This document shows, one piece after another, positions 63,103 through 64,000 of a DNA stretch of 64,000 nucleotides. Where the stretch lies: NCBI RefSeq assembly GCF_004135205.1, contig NZ_CP035490.1, forward strand, positions 2,931,501 to 2,995,500, read 5' to 3'. The position numbers and the translations under genes were made by a program. The notes under the pieces are model-generated. The model searched no databases, was not told the DNA's origin, and saw only the letters and a program-made list of their open reading frames with translations. Each line of letters starts with the position of its first letter. Position 1 is the first letter of the stretch. The stretch comes from Hahella sp. KA22 (GTDB lineage: Bacteria; Pseudomonadota; Gammaproteobacteria; Pseudomonadales; Oleiphilaceae).

Positions 63103-64000
63103 AGATCGTTCTATTTATCCGCTCTCTTAATATTGGCGGAGCTGAACGGCAGCTCTTGCTGCTTGCTGAAAGCCTTTCTCTCAAACATGAAGTTATTATT
63201 CTTACTTTTTATAGCCAGTTCGAGTATGAGATAAATGATCGCTTAAACTACAGAGTTATTTCTCTCGAGAAGAAGGGGCGATGGAATTTTATAGGATTTA
63301 TATTCTCATTTATAAAGTTCTTGAGAAGAGAGAGGCCCGACTATATCTATTCTTATATGGGGGCTGCATCCATTGTCGCGGTAATCTCGAAATTGGTTGA
63401 CAGGAATATCGTGCTGGCATGGGGGTTGAGATCTTCTAATATGGATTTGGCTCTTTATACGAAAATGGATGAGGCTATAAGATGGCTTGAAGTTAAATTG
63501 TCAAGATTTTCAAACTTGATAATTTCAAACTCTAACTCGGGGCGCCTTCAGGCAATTAGGGAAGGGTTCAATAGTAGAAACTTTTCTGTGGTGCACAATG
63601 GTATTGATACAGAGAAATTCAAGCCAAATTCAGGAGAACGAGAATCCATGCGGAATAGGCTTGGCATATCTCTTGGCGCCAGAGTTATTGGTATAGTGGC
63701 GAGACATGACCCTATGAAGGGACTTGAGTATTTTATACATGCCGCGTCCGAATATGTAAATAATCATGATCCTGAGGCTTGTTTCGTAGTGGTGGGAGAC
63801 GGGAACGCTGAGTATTCAAACAAGTTACGTGACCTGGCCGAAAAAGCCGGCTTGAAAAATCATATAGTATGGGCCGGAAAGCAGACCGACGTATCCTCTT
63901 TCTATAATTTGTTTGATGTCTATACTTCAACGTCGATCTATGGGGAGGGATTTTCAAACTCGATTGGCGAGGCCATGTCCTCCGGTGTGCCATGTGTCGT
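63099..64000 (+). CDS. GT4-family glycosyltransferase (truncated by window end)
   Basis: The first ~300 residues. N-terminal FIRSLNIGGAERQLLLLAESL is the GT4 hallmark; IVARHDPMKGLEYFIHAA and VVVGDGNAEYSNKL are the nucleotide-sugar half, and the frame is entering GEGFSNSIGEAMSSGVPCVV (the EX7E motif) at the edge. The start overlaps the previous stop (ATGA). Donor and acceptor unknown. Confidence 0.92.
   Translation, partial: MKIVLFIRSLNIGGAERQLLLLAESLSLKHEVIILTFYSQFEYEINDRLNYRVISLEKKGRWNFIGFIFSFIKFLRRERPDYIYSYMGAASIVAVISKLVDRNIVLAWGLRSSNMDLALYTKMDEAIRWLEVKLSRFSNLIISNSNSGRLQAIREGFNSRNFSVVHNGIDTEKFKPNSGERESMRNRLGISLGARVIGIVARHDPMKGLEYFIHAASEYVNNHDPEACFVVVGDGNAEYSNKLRDLAEKAGLKNHIVWAGKQTDVSSFYNLFDVYTSTSIYGEGFSNSIGEAMSSGVPCV

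Overview
The window looks like a chromosomal stretch of a marine gammaproteobacterium of the Hahella / Pseudomonadales-Oceanospirillales type. The basis is the Pseudomonas-like gene order roxA-purB-hflD-mnmA-nudJ-rluE-icd-cspD-clpS-clpA-infA-bpt-aat-trxB, the agmatine aguA/aguB pair, an MvaT-type (not H-NS-type) nucleoid protein and the codon usage. The genus is inferred, not proven.

Layout. (1) 1-23.2 kb is conserved core: ribosome and tRNA modification (RoxA, MnmA, RluE, DusA), central metabolism (PurB, Icd, Tal), a complete bacterial N-degron set (ClpS, ClpA, Bpt, Aat) around infA, thioredoxin reductase, a lone MoxR ATPase, putrescine synthesis from agmatine, a PilZ protein and a two-gene lipoprotein exporter (LolC/F-LolD). 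(2) 23.2-27.8 kb is a graveyard of mobile DNA beside dusA, a known integration hotspot. It holds a truncated tyrosine-integrase start with TGCACCA repeats, an intact IS630 at a TA site, an IS3 element whose transposase is split by a group II intron and also frameshifted, and the 3' stub of a GGDEF gene. (3) 28-35.5 kb is accessory and more AT-rich: a large secreted protein with a degenerate zinc-protease motif, a small beta-barrel, a DUF1993 protein, a second ClpP-like protease, a secreted protein of unknown function, a ComEA-like HhH protein and an MvaT-type silencer. (4) 35.7-64 kb (continuing past the window) is one long same-strand surface-polysaccharide locus.

The polysaccharide locus starts with export parts (Wzi, a very large SLBB/Wza-type protein) and an RfaH-type antiterminator. 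Directly after the rfaH-like gene come five tandem GCTGTTT heptamers and an exact ops element (GGCGGTAGCGTG), so the downstream sugar genes look like the target of the RfaH protein encoded just upstream. Downstream are WbpB/WbpD/WbpE-type enzymes (a 2,3-diamino-uronic acid sugar), Wzz, an epimerase and a sugar aminotransferase, two AsnB-like amidotransferases, acyltransferases, an ABC flippase-like transporter, a deacetylase-like/WbqC/CgeB-type trio, a nonulosonate module (NeuA, D-2-hydroxyacid dehydrogenase, NeuB, NeuC), a capsule-type transferase, two methyltransferases and a GT4 glycosyltransferase cut by the window end. Many genes overlap by 1-26 nt, which points to a translationally coupled operon.

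The strongest leads are the rfaH-heptamer-ops arrangement, the protease-like protein that has lost all its metal and catalytic residues, the dusA-linked mobile-element nest, and the nonulosonate module with an embedded hydroxyacid dehydrogenase.
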